In this document: piece by piece, positions 25,886 to 34,345 of the stretch | Numbering within the stretch: the first letter of the stretch is position 1 | Layout of the letters: each line of letters starts with the position of its first letter | The notes under the pieces: generated by a model | The model's input: the letters and a program-made list of their open reading frames with translations, nothing else | Told to the model about the DNA's origin: nothing | Databases searched by the model: none | Position numbers and translations under genes: made by a program | Assembly (NCBI RefSeq): GCF_019458025.1 | Contig: NZ_JAHZUY010000001.1 | Coordinates: 124,001-188,000, forward strand | Origin: Caldovatus aquaticus | GTDB lineage: Bacteria > Pseudomonadota > Alphaproteobacteria > Acetobacterales > Acetobacteraceae | DNA length: 64,000 nt | Direction: 5' to 3'

Positions 25886-26102
25886 GGCGGACGTGTTCCT
25901 CGATGGCGGTGCGCGGCCGGCCGGCAGGGGGCCATGCCGGCGCCGCGTCTGTGCCGGCGAGGTTAGCCGAGCCTTCGCCGGCGGCAAGCCGGCACCGCGC
26001 GTTCGGGGATCGCACGGGCCACGGCCCCCCCGCGGCGGGCCGGCCGCCGGGCCATGCCGCTTCGGCCGGCCCGGGGAGCAGGGGGAGCGCCGGCGGGCGC
26101 GG

Positions 26103-27299
26103 TCAGGGCTCCGCCTTGCCGGTGTGGAGCCGCAGGCGGATGTGCTCCGGCACCTCCTGCCCGGCGTCCTCGAAGGCCTTGCGCAGCGCAGGGATCGAGG
26201 GGCCGAAGATGCCCTCGCGGTTGGCGCTGCACCATTCGCGCGAGGCGATGGTGGTCGCCGTCGAGCCCTGGAAGCGCGGCATCACCCAGCGCGCGAACAG
26301 CTCGTAGCTGCGCAGCGTGTCCTCGCGATTGGCCCATTCGTGGGCGCGGAACAGCACGCCGCCGCAGCCGCCTTCGGTGAAGGCGAGCAGCCGCTCGATC
26401 CCCCGGGCGACGGTGTCGGGCGAGCCGACCAGGGTGGTGCCGGCGGCGAGGCCCTCGGCCAGCGGATTCTCGCTGCGCATCGGCGGGCGGCCGAGGGTCT
26501 CGGAGAAGTAGGAGAGCGTCTCGAGGCGCTCGCCGTGGCGCACCTCGCGCATCGCGCGCTCGTCCTCCTCGGCGCAGTGCATGTTGACGACCAGCCGCCA
26601 GTTGGCGCGGTCGAAGGTGGTGCCGTGCCTCGCCGCCTCCGCCTCGCCCAGGCGCCAGTGCTCGGCGAGCTTCTGCGGCCCGCCCGGCAGGCCGGCGCCG
26701 AGCGAGAGCAGCCCGACGCCGTACTTGCCCGCGGTCAGCACGCCGGAGGGCGTGGTCGCGCTCGCCACCGCGATCGGGAAGCGCGGATGGGTGTAGGGGG
26801 CGAGGTGCAGCCGCGCCTCGCGCAGCTCGAACCAGTCGGTCCTGAGCGTGACCGGCTCCTCGCAGGCGAGCAGGCGCAGGATGGCGCCGAGCGATTCGTC
26901 CATCATGCGGCGCTGCTTCTCCGCCTCGATCCCCAGCATGTAGGCGTCCGAGACCAGCGCGCCGGGCCCGCAGCCGAGCATCACCCGCCCGCGCGTCATG
27001 TGGTCGAGCTGGACGAAGCGCTGCGCGACCAGGAAGGGGTGGTGGTAGGGCAGCGAGGTGACGCCGGAGCCGAGCCTGATGTGCTTCGTCCGCTCGGCCG
27101 CGGCGGCGATGAAGATCTCGGGGCTGGCGATGATCTCCCAGCCGGCGGAGTGGTGCTCGCCGATCCACGCCTCGTCGTAGCCGAGCCAGTCGAGCCACTC
27201 GATCAGCTCGAGGTCGCGCGCCAGCGCCAGGGTCGGATTGTCGCCGACGCGGTGGAAGGGCGCGAGGAAGATGCCGAAGCGCAGGCCGCGATGGGCCAT
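26103..27299 (-). CDS. Luciferase-like (LLM) flavin-dependent monooxygenase
   Basis: This 398-residue enzyme begins MAHRGLRFGIFLAPFHRVGDNP. It shows the luciferase-barrel segments DEAWIGEHHSAGWE, IRLGSGVTSLPYHHPFLVA and GRVMLGCGPGALVSDAYMLG. It resembles the limonene/alkane monooxygenase group. It is the second of three such genes in 16 kb, and its neighbours are the molybdenum hydroxylase operon and the SDR operon on the same strand. There is no dedicated reductase beside it, so it may share the reductase at 20217. Confidence 0.88.
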   Translation of the reverse strand: MAHRGLRFGIFLAPFHRVGDNPTLALARDLELIEWLDWLGYDEAWIGEHHSAGWEIIASPEIFIAAAAERTKHIRLGSGVTSLPYHHPFLVAQRFVQLDHMTRGRVMLGCGPGALVSDAYMLGIEAEKQRRMMDESLGAILRLLACEEPVTLRTDWFELREARLHLAPYTHPRFPIAVASATTPSGVLTAGKYGVGLLSLGAGLPGGPQKLAEHWRLGEAEAARHGTTFDRANWRLVVNMHCAEEDERAMREVRHGERLETLSYFSETLGRPPMRSENPLAEGLAAGTTLVGSPDTVARGIERLLAFTEGGCGGVLFRAHEWANREDTLRSYELFARWVMPRFQGSTATTIASREWCSANREGIFGPSIPALRKAFEDAGQEVPEHIRLRLHTGKAEP

Positions 27300-27415
27300 C
27301 GGGGCGGATCCTTTTCCGGCCGCGGCGCGGACCGCGCCGGCGGAGGGGAGGGAGGGCGCAGCATGCCACCGCCGCCGCGCCGGGCAAGCCGGCGCCGGCG
27401 CTTTCGGCGGCGGAG

Positions 27416-28180
27416 TCACGGCATGAAGCTGCCGCCGCCGACGTCGAGCGTCGCGCCGTTCAGGTAGGAGGCGCCGTCGGAGGCGAGGAAGGCGACCGCC
27501 TCGGCCACGTCGCGCGGCGTGCCCAGGCGCCCGACCGGGATCGCCTGCAGCATCCGCTCGTTCACGCCCGCCGCCGCGCCCTGCGCCATCGGCGTGGCGA
27601 TGCGTCCGGGGGCGACGCAGTTGACGGTGATGCCGTGCGGGCCGAGCTCGCCCGCCAGGCTGCGCGCGAGGCCCATCAGCCCGCTCTTCGCCGCGGCGTA
27701 GTGGGCGCCGGCGATGGTGGCGCGGGCGCGGGCGGCCTGGCTCGTGATCATCACGATCCGCCCCCAGCCGCGCGCCTCGAGCGGCGGGATGCAGGCGCGG
27801 CTGACGAGGAAGGCGCCGGTCAGGTTGACCTCCAGCACGCGCCGCCATTCCTCGGCCGGCATCGCCGCGACCGGGCGCGGCAGCCCGTCCGGCCCCTTGG
27901 GCGAGATGCCGGCGTTGTTGACGACGACGCCGAGCCGCTCCCACCAGTCGCCGAGCGCGCGCGGCAGCGCGGCGACCTCGGCCTCGCTCGCGACGTCCAT
28001 CACCACCGCGCGCGCGCGATGGCCGGCGGCGGAGAGCCGCGCGGCGGTCGCCTCGACCGCCGCCAGCACGTCGGCGAGCACGACCGGATGCCCGGCCTCG
28101 GCCAGCCGCCAGGCGATGCCCTCGCCGATGCCGCGCGCGGCGCCGGTGACCAGCGCGACCCGGTCCGCGGCGGCGCTCAT
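27416..28180 (-). CDS. SDR-family NAD(P)-dependent oxidoreductase
   Basis: This 254-residue classical short-chain dehydrogenase has TGAARGIGEG (cofactor), VNNAGIS, the serine region MITSQAARA and the catalytic YAAAKSG. The C-terminal segment YLNGATLDVGGGSF matches FabG-like members. The ATG start overlaps the stop of the upstream zinc dehydrogenase gene by four bases (ATGA). It is the last gene of a three-gene operon with the thiamine-diphosphate enzyme and the zinc dehydrogenase. Confidence 0.9.
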   Translation of the reverse strand: MSAAADRVALVTGAARGIGEGIAWRLAEAGHPVVLADVLAAVEATAARLSAAGHRARAVVMDVASEAEVAALPRALGDWWERLGVVVNNAGISPKGPDGLPRPVAAMPAEEWRRVLEVNLTGAFLVSRACIPPLEARGWGRIVMITSQAARARATIAGAHYAAAKSGLMGLARSLAGELGPHGITVNCVAPGRIATPMAQGAAAGVNERMLQAIPVGRLGTPRDVAEAVAFLASDGASYLNGATLDVGGGSFMP

Positions 28181-29211
28181 GGCGCGAGCATCACCTTGCT
28201 CGCGGCGCGCTGGCGCGCGAGCTCGAAGCCCTCGAGGCCGCGCTCGAGCGGCAGGCGGTGCGTGATCAGGACGCGGAACCCCTCCGGGTCGCGGGCGAGC
28301 AGCGCCAGAACCCGGTCCCAGGTGGACCGGGCGGCGCCGTGGGTGGCGCGCAGCTGGTGGCGCGCACGCACGAAGTCGGTGAGCGGCAGGGCGACCGGGC
28401 CGGGGTGGATGCCGGCGACGACGAGCACGCCGCCCTTGCGCAGCACGGAGAGGCCCTCGACGACGCTCGGCGGATGGCCGGTGGCCTCCAGCACCACATC
28501 CACCGCGCGGCCGCCGGTGGCGGCGAGCACCTGCTCGCGCAAAGGCGCCTCGGCGACGTCGATCAGCGCGTCGAAGCCGAGGCGGCGCAGCACCGCGAAG
28601 CGCGGCGCGTCGGCGCGCCCGGCGACGAGCACGCGCCCCGCCCCCGCGGCGCGCGCCATCAGCGCGATCCCCTGCCCGATCGTCCCGGGGCCGAGCACCA
28701 GCACCGTGTCGCCGAGCCCGACCTCGCCCACCAGCACCGCCTCGCAGGCGACGCCGAGCGGCTCGGCCAGCGCGCCGAGCTCGGTGTCCACCGCCTCGGG
28801 CAGGGCGATGCAGGCGGCGGCGGGGACGCGCGCGTAGCGGGCGAAGCCGCCGTCGCGCGTCAGGCCGACGGTCGCGCGCCGCTCGCAGTCGCGCGCCTCG
28901 CCGCGGCGGCAGGCGGGACAGGCGCCGCAGGCGACGAAGGGCATCACCGCGACGCGCGCCCCCTCCGCCCAGGGCTCGGCGCCGGGGCCGACCGCCGCGA
29001 TGCGGCCGGCGAATTCGTGGCCCATGGTGAGCGGCAGGTGCGGGGCCATGAAGCCGTAGCCGTCGGTCCACTCGTAGGCGTGCACGTCGCTGCCGCAGAT
29101 CCCGGCGTGCTCGACCCGCACCACCACCTCGCCGGGGCCGGGCGGCGACGGATCGGGCGCGTCGAGCAGCTCCAGGCCGAAGCCCGCGGCGGTCTTGCGC
29201 AAGGCGCGCAC
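28177..29211 (-). CDS. Zinc-binding medium-chain dehydrogenase (threonine/sorbitol dehydrogenase type)
   Basis: The product has 344 residues. It has the catalytic zinc region HAGICGSDVHAYEW and MGHEFAGRIAAVGPG, the structural zinc cysteines CGACPACRRGEARDC, and the NAD-binding motif VLGPGTIGQGIAL. Such enzymes oxidise secondary alcohols or polyols. The start GTG at 29209-29211 lies 5 bases after the upstream stop. It is encoded between a thiamine-diphosphate lyase or decarboxylase and an SDR, which suggests sequential handling of a hydroxy-ketone or diol (inference). Confidence 0.88.
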   Translation of the reverse strand: MRALRKTAAGFGLELLDAPDPSPPGPGEVVVRVEHAGICGSDVHAYEWTDGYGFMAPHLPLTMGHEFAGRIAAVGPGAEPWAEGARVAVMPFVACGACPACRRGEARDCERRATVGLTRDGGFARYARVPAAACIALPEAVDTELGALAEPLGVACEAVLVGEVGLGDTVLVLGPGTIGQGIALMARAAGAGRVLVAGRADAPRFAVLRRLGFDALIDVAEAPLREQVLAATGGRAVDVVLEATGHPPSVVEGLSVLRKGGVLVVAGIHPGPVALPLTDFVRARHQLRATHGAARSTWDRVLALLARDPEGFRVLITHRLPLERGLEGFELARQRAASKVMLAP

Positions 29212-29216
29212 GGCGC

Positions 29217-30941
29217 TCAGGCCCCCCCGCCGAAACGCCCGGCGAAGGCGGTGATCGGCGGCCGCGCCTCGGGGTCGGTGACGACATCGAGCAGTGCCGG
29301 CGCGCCCGAGGCGAAGGCGGCATCGAGCGCGGGGCCGACCTCCTCGGCGCGCTCGATCCGCGTCCCCGCGATGCCGCAGGCGCGCGCGATGGCGGCGTGG
29401 TCCACGGGGGCGAAGTCCACGGCGTCGGTGTGCGCGCCGAAGCGCGCATCCTCGGCGTCCTTCTGGTAGGCGAGGATGCCGTTGTTCAGCACGATCACGG
29501 TGACGGGCAGCTTCAGCCGCCGCAGCGTCTCCAGCTCCGCCCAGGAGTGGCCGAAGCCGCCGTCGCCGGCGAGGCACACCACACGCCGCCCGGGGGCGGC
29601 GATCTGCGCCCCGATCGCCATCGGCAGCCCCCAGCCGAGCCCGGCGATGCCGCGCGGCGTCAGGTAGCGCGCGCCGGCCTTGCGCGCCGTCAGGCCCTGC
29701 GCGATCCAGATCGAGGCGTAGCTCGCATCCGCCACGGCGATGGCGTCGGGATCGAGGCGCGCGTCGAGCTCCGCCACCACGCGCTCCGGCCGCACCGGCC
29801 CGCCCGCGCGCGCGAGGAGGCCGGCGGTGCGCCGCCGCCAGTCGGCGACCGCGGCCGCGATCTCCGCCGCGATCCCGGCGCGCGCGGCGGCGCGCGCCGC
29901 GAGGTCGCACCGCCCCATCGCCTCGCGCAGCGCGGCGAGCGTCAGCTTCGCGTCGCCGACGAGGCGCAGCGCCGGCTCGTAGTTGCGGCCGATCTCCTGC
30001 GGGTCGGGGTCGAGATGGACGAAGCGCGCCCCGCGCGGGAACAGCGTCCAGCTGTCGGTGCCGTTCTGGTTGGTGCGCGTGCCGACCAGCAGGATCACGT
30101 CGGCGCGCTCGACGATCGGGCGCATGGCGTGGGTGCGCGTGCCCGCGCCCATGACGTAGCCGATCACGCCGAGGGTGAGGGGATGCGTCTCGTCCGCGGC
30201 CCCCTTGCCCATCACCGTGGTCGCCACCGGCAGGTGCGCCGCCTCCTGCAGCGCCGCCAGCTCCGCCGCCGCGCCGGAGAGGTGCACGCCGCCGCCCGCG
30301 ACCACCAGCGGATGGCGCGCCTCGGCGAGCATCCGCGCCGCGCGCTCGACCAGCGCCGGGTCGGGCAGGGCGCGGTCGAGCGGATAGGTTCCGAGCGCGG
30401 CGCGGCGCGGGCCCGGCGGCGCCGCGGCCTCGCTCAGCAGATCGGCCGGCACCAGCAGCACCGCCGGGCCGGGGCGGCCGGAGGCGGCGGCGGTGAAGGC
30501 CATGTCCACGTAGTCCTCGACCCGCTCGGCGCGGTCCACGCGGCGCACCCACTTCGCCACCGCGTCGAACAGCCGGATGTGGTCGAGCTCCTGGAAGGCG
30601 TTGCGGTCGGTCTGGTCGCGGTTGACCTCCTGCACCAGCGCGACGACCGGCACGCTCGCCTTCAGGGCCTCGGCGAGCGGCGGCACCAGCAGCGTCGCCG
30701 CCGGGCCGTTCTGCGCCGTCACCACGCCGACGCGGCCGGAGATGCGCGCATAGCCGTCGGCCATGGCGCCGCCCATGTTCTCCTGCCGGTAGGCGGCCTG
30801 GCGGATGCCGACATGCGGGGCGGCGAGCCAGAAGGCGCTGGGCAGGCTCTGCCCGAAGCCGACCGTCACCCCGTGGCGCGCGAAGGCCTCGGCGAGACGG
30901 AGCGCGACGGTGGCGTTGCGGGCGGTGCTGGGGTCGGGCAT
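29217..30941 (-). CDS. Thiamine-diphosphate-dependent enzyme (acetolactate-synthase / benzoylformate-decarboxylase family)
   Basis: This 574-residue protein has the three-domain ThDP layout. The N-terminal catalytic glutamate is in AYRQENMGGAMADGYAR, and NGPAATLL follows. The central domain has GGGVHLSGAAAELA and DVILLVGTRTNQNG. The C-terminal cofactor motif is CLAGDGGFGHSW ... VLNNGILAYQKD. The enzyme could be a decarboxylase, a carboligase or an oxalyl-CoA-type lyase. A perfect TTGACA -35 box lies upstream at 31020-31025. It is the first gene of the operon with the zinc dehydrogenase and SDR. Confidence 0.88.
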   Translation of the reverse strand: MPDPSTARNATVALRLAEAFARHGVTVGFGQSLPSAFWLAAPHVGIRQAAYRQENMGGAMADGYARISGRVGVVTAQNGPAATLLVPPLAEALKASVPVVALVQEVNRDQTDRNAFQELDHIRLFDAVAKWVRRVDRAERVEDYVDMAFTAAASGRPGPAVLLVPADLLSEAAAPPGPRRAALGTYPLDRALPDPALVERAARMLAEARHPLVVAGGGVHLSGAAAELAALQEAAHLPVATTVMGKGAADETHPLTLGVIGYVMGAGTRTHAMRPIVERADVILLVGTRTNQNGTDSWTLFPRGARFVHLDPDPQEIGRNYEPALRLVGDAKLTLAALREAMGRCDLAARAAARAGIAAEIAAAVADWRRRTAGLLARAGGPVRPERVVAELDARLDPDAIAVADASYASIWIAQGLTARKAGARYLTPRGIAGLGWGLPMAIGAQIAAPGRRVVCLAGDGGFGHSWAELETLRRLKLPVTVIVLNNGILAYQKDAEDARFGAHTDAVDFAPVDHAAIARACGIAGTRIERAEEVGPALDAAFASGAPALLDVVTDPEARPPITAFAGRFGGGA

Positions 30942-30996
30942 GCGCGTCCTCCTCGCGGCGCCGGGGCGAACGCCGCGCCGGCGCGCCGGGGCGGGG

Positions 30997-31025
30997 AGCG
31001 CAGTCCGCCGCCGCCCTCCTGTCAA
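30997..31025 (-). promoter_or_regulatory. Promoter-like element upstream of the thiamine-diphosphate enzyme operon
   Basis: TTGACA (consensus -35) at 31020-31025 is followed after 17 bases by TGCGCT at 30997-31002. This is a poor -10, but such -10 boxes are frequent in this GC-rich sequence. The distance to the ATG is about 55 bases. Confidence 0.4.
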
Positions 31026-31044
31026 GCCCGTCCCGTGAGCCTCC

Positions 31045-31992
31045 TCACGCCCGCGACCAGGCGTCGCGCAGCGCCTCGGCGGAGACGCGCACGATCAGCT
31101 CCGCGGCGCGGATGAACCTTCCCATCGTCAGCGCCCCGTGGATCTGGTCGGCGAGGTGCAGGTGCGCGACCCGCACGCCGTCCTCGTCGAGCCGGCGGAC
31201 ATAGGCCAGGCCCTCGTCGCAGAGCGGGTCGATGCCGGCCGTGAGCACGAAGGCCGGCGGCAGCCCGGCGAGGCTCGGCGCGCGCAGCGGCGAGGCGCGC
31301 CAGTCCAGCGCCTGGCGCGGCTCCGCCAGGTAGTGGTCGCGGAACCAGCGCGCGGTCCGCGCCGTCAGCGGCACGCCCTCGGTGACGCGCTGGTAGGACG
31401 CCGCGGTCATCGCCAGGTCCAGCGCCGGGTAGATCAGGAGCTGGAACGCCGGCATCGGCGTCGCGCCGCCGTCCTCGCGCGCGGCGAGCGCCACCGCAGC
31501 GGCGAGGTTGCCGCCCGCGCTGTCCCCGCCCACCGCGATGCGCGCGCGGTCCACGCCGAGCCGCGCCGCCTCGGCGGCGACGAAGCGCAGCGCCGCCGCG
31601 GCGTCCTCGAAGGCGGCGGGGAATTTGTGCTCGGGCGCGAGGCGGTAGTCCACGGCGACGACGCGGCAGCGCGCCGCGTTGGCCAGCGCCCGGCAGGGAC
31701 CGTCGTGCGTGTCGAGGTCGCCGACCACCCAGCCGCCGCCGTGGTAGAAGACGAGGCAGGGCGCGGTCTCCGGCGCGCCGACGCCGCGATAGGCGCGCAG
31801 CCGGATCGCGCCGCCCGGGCCGGGGCAGGCGAGGTCGCGCACCTCCGCGACCTCCTGCGGCTCCGGCTGCAGCACGCCGCGTCCCGCGGCATAGAGCCGC
31901 CGCGCCTCGGCGTGCGGCAGCGTCTCGTAGGGCGGCCGTCCCGTCTCGCGGATCAGGTCGAGGACGCGCTGCGCGTCGGGGTCGATCGGCAT
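31045..31992 (-). CDS. Alpha/beta hydrolase, hormone-sensitive-lipase (HSL) family esterase
   Basis: This 315-residue protein shows the HSL oxyanion motif VFYHGGGWVVGDLDTHD, the nucleophile elbow AVGGDSAGGNLAAAV, an acid near TAGIDPLCDEG and the histidine in DQIHGALTMG. It is a carboxylesterase acting on small acyl esters; the substrate is unknown. The ATG at 31990-31992 is chosen. It lies 10 bases after another alpha/beta hydrolase gene on the same strand. Confidence 0.9.
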   Translation of the reverse strand: MPIDPDAQRVLDLIRETGRPPYETLPHAEARRLYAAGRGVLQPEPQEVAEVRDLACPGPGGAIRLRAYRGVGAPETAPCLVFYHGGGWVVGDLDTHDGPCRALANAARCRVVAVDYRLAPEHKFPAAFEDAAAALRFVAAEAARLGVDRARIAVGGDSAGGNLAAAVALAAREDGGATPMPAFQLLIYPALDLAMTAASYQRVTEGVPLTARTARWFRDHYLAEPRQALDWRASPLRAPSLAGLPPAFVLTAGIDPLCDEGLAYVRRLDEDGVRVAHLHLADQIHGALTMGRFIRAAELIVRVSAEALRDAWSRA

Positions 31993-32002
31993 GGCGGGGT
32001 CC

Positions 32003-32785
32003 TCACGCGGTCCAAGCCAGGATCGCCGCGGCAACCTCGTCGGGCCGGTCGAGCTCGGCGAGGTGGCCGGCGCCGGGGACGAGACGGGTCTCGCTCGGGC
32101 CGGCGATCGCCCTGGCGAAGCGCGCGGCGTAGCTGCGCGGCATCACCCGGTCCTGCTCGCCCCAGAGCAGCAGCGTCGGCGCCTGGATCAGCGGCAGGCG
32201 CTTGGCGAGCCGCGTGTTGCCGAGCGGCCAGAGGAAGCGCGCCGCCGCCTCGCTCGCGCGCGTCTGCTCGATCGGCCACTCGATCGCGTCGGCGCCCTCC
32301 GGCGGCGCCTTGAGCCGCCGCCAGTTCTCCGGGTCGGCGCAGAGCAGGGCCGGCACCGCGTCGGCGCGCTGCGCCCAGGGGTCGGCCGGCGGCTCGGCCT
32401 CGTCGAACAGGCCGAAGGGGGCGATCAGCGCGAGCCGCCGCACCGTCTCCGGCCAGATCGCCGCCACCTCGGCCGCCAGCGCGCCGCCGACCGAGCTGCC
32501 GACGAGGTCGGCGCCGTCGAGTCCGGCGAGGCCGACCAGCCGCCGCGCCGCCAGCACCCAGTCGAGATGGTCGTCGAGCTGCGCATGCCCGCGCCCGCCG
32601 CCCGGGAAGCCCGGCAGCGACGGGACGACCACGGTGCGCCGCTCGGCCAGCCGGTCGAGGAAGGGGATCCAGCGCGGCAGCCCGCCGAAGCCGGCGAGGA
32701 AGCCGATCCGCGGTCCGCTGCCCTTGCGCCAGACGCGCGTCGGGACGCCGTTGAGCTCGACGAAGAAGACCTCTGGTTCGCTCAC
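32003..32785 (-). CDS. Alpha/beta-fold hydrolase
   Basis: This 260-residue protein has an alpha/beta hydrolase core with the nucleophile elbow DLVGSSVGGALAAEVA, an acid in LLWGEQDRVMPRSY and the histidine in VPGAGHLAELDRP. It resembles C-C bond hydrolases (MhpC/BphD-like) and lactonases. GTG at 32783-32785 follows GGGAG by eleven bases and is preferred to a GTG four codons upstream. It lies between an HSL esterase and a luciferase-like oxygenase. A meta-cleavage product hydrolase role next to a dioxygenase-like VOC gene is possible (inference). Confidence 0.85.
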   Translation of the reverse strand: MSEPEVFFVELNGVPTRVWRKGSGPRIGFLAGFGGLPRWIPFLDRLAERRTVVVPSLPGFPGGGRGHAQLDDHLDWVLAARRLVGLAGLDGADLVGSSVGGALAAEVAAIWPETVRRLALIAPFGLFDEAEPPADPWAQRADAVPALLCADPENWRRLKAPPEGADAIEWPIEQTRASEAAARFLWPLGNTRLAKRLPLIQAPTLLLWGEQDRVMPRSYAARFARAIAGPSETRLVPGAGHLAELDRPDEVAAAILAWTA

Positions 32786-32855
32786 GCTGCTGCGCACTCC
32801 CGATGGACGAGCGAAGGGGAGCGCGGGGCGGGGCCGGCCCCGTCCCGCGCGGCGG

Positions 32856-34148
32856 CTACTCCGCGGCGAGCGCTTGCGGCGCGGCGACGAAGTCGGCCGG
32901 CAGCGCGCGTTCCGCCCGCCCCATCGGCTTCGGCCACCAGCGGTCCTCCCAGTCGGAGAACAGGTCGCGGAGCTGCGGCATCACCTTCTCGGCGAACAGG
33001 CGCGTGTTGTAGCGGGTGAGCTCCTTGCCCATGTTGCCGAACTGCAGCAGCAGCATGAAGTGGCCGACGTTGAGCGACTTCGCCACCTCGCGGAGCTGCT
33101 CGGCCACCTCGTCCGGGCTGCCGACGACGACGTAGCCGCGCTCGACGATGCCCTGCATGTCCTTCGCCGTGCCGGCGAAGCGCTCCTGCGTCCCCTTGCC
33201 GAGCGTGCTGTCGGCGCCGGCGGCCCTGGCGACCTGGCTGCTGAGGCCGGCGCGCTGCGTCGCCTCCGTCATGTAGCCGGGCGGCGTCGCCCAGCGCCCG
33301 TCCACGTGCAGGCAGCGGCCGTAGAAGTACTCGGCCGGCTCGCGGTAGAGCTCCATCGCCTGCGCGCGCGTCTCGGCGACGCCGACGAACTGCAGGAAGC
33401 CGGCGCGGTAGGGGTTCCGGTCCTTGCCCAGGCGGTCCATCTCCGCCCAGAAGCCGTCCATGATCGCCTTGCCGGCCTTGTAGCCGTAGTAGGAGAGGTA
33501 GCAGTAGACGTAGTCCATCTCGGCGCACCAGCGCCAGGTCTCGACCGACCCGCCGCCCGGGATCCACACCGGCGGGTGCGGCTTCTGCACCGGGCGCGGC
33601 CAGATGTTGACGTAGCGCTGCTGGTTGAAGCGGCCGTTGAAGGCGAAGGTCTCGGTCTCCGTCCACGCCCGGATCACCAGGTCGTGCGCCTCGAGGTAGC
33701 GCTCGCGCAGCATCGAGGGGTTCTGGCCGTAGGCGTAGCAGGTGTCCATCGGCGTCCCCACCGGGAAGCCGGCGATCAGCCGCCCGCCCGAGATCACGTC
33801 GATCATCGCGAACTCCTCCGCCACCCGCGTCGGCGGGTTGTAGAGCGCGAGCGAGTTGCCCATGACGCAGATCGGCGTCTCGCGCGTGCGGCGGGCGAGC
33901 GCGGCGGCGATCAGGTTGGGCGAGGGCATCAGCCCGTAGCCGTTGGAGTGGTGCTCGTTGACGCAGATCGCGTCGAACCCGCACTCCGCCGCGTACTCCA
34001 GCTCGTCCATGAAGTCGTTGTACATGCGGTGCGCGCGCTTCGGGTCGAACAGCGAGCTGTGGATGTCCACCCACACCGAGGGATGCTTCTCCCGGAAGTC
34101 GTCCGGCAGCTCGGTGTAGGGCATCAGGTGGAACCACATGAGCTTCAT
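32856..34148 (-). CDS. Luciferase-like (LLM) flavin-dependent monooxygenase
   Basis: This 430-residue enzyme starts MKLMWFHLMPYTELPDDF. It contains CVNEHHSNGYGLMPSPNL, GRLIAGFPVGTPMDTC and KPHPPVWIPGGGSVETW, all typical of the bacterial luciferase family. It is longer than the two other luciferase-like proteins in the window and clearly a different subfamily. A TTGCCG-17-CTAGGC promoter-like pair lies 62 bases upstream. It is divergent from the two-module VOC gene at 34346 and followed by two hydrolase genes, which together look like an oxygenase-hydrolase module. Confidence 0.88.
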   Translation of the reverse strand: MKLMWFHLMPYTELPDDFREKHPSVWVDIHSSLFDPKRAHRMYNDFMDELEYAAECGFDAICVNEHHSNGYGLMPSPNLIAAALARRTRETPICVMGNSLALYNPPTRVAEEFAMIDVISGGRLIAGFPVGTPMDTCYAYGQNPSMLRERYLEAHDLVIRAWTETETFAFNGRFNQQRYVNIWPRPVQKPHPPVWIPGGGSVETWRWCAEMDYVYCYLSYYGYKAGKAIMDGFWAEMDRLGKDRNPYRAGFLQFVGVAETRAQAMELYREPAEYFYGRCLHVDGRWATPPGYMTEATQRAGLSSQVARAAGADSTLGKGTQERFAGTAKDMQGIVERGYVVVGSPDEVAEQLREVAKSLNVGHFMLLLQFGNMGKELTRYNTRLFAEKVMPQLRDLFSDWEDRWWPKPMGRAERALPADFVAAPQALAAE

Positions 34149-34209
34149 GGACCGCGCTCCCTCGCCCTCGGGCGGCCGCCTGCCTCGGGCGGCCGCCTGC
34201 CGGAAGCGA

Positions 34210-34238
34210 GCCTAGGCGGGGCGGGCCCGGGGCGGCAA
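34210..34238 (-). promoter_or_regulatory. Promoter-like element upstream of the 32856-34148 monooxygenase
   Basis: On the minus strand TTGCCG (34233-34238) is followed after exactly 17 bases by CTAGGC (34210-34215). Related CTA-type -10 boxes recur upstream of other genes in this window. Confidence 0.4.
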
Positions 34239-34345
34239 GCCGGCGCGCCGCCGCCCCGTTGCGCGCCCGCGCCGGCCTTGCGAAGCTTTGCCGCGCGCGC
34301 CCGCCGCCCGCGCCTCGGCCGGCGGGGCGGAGGGAGGAGCACAGC

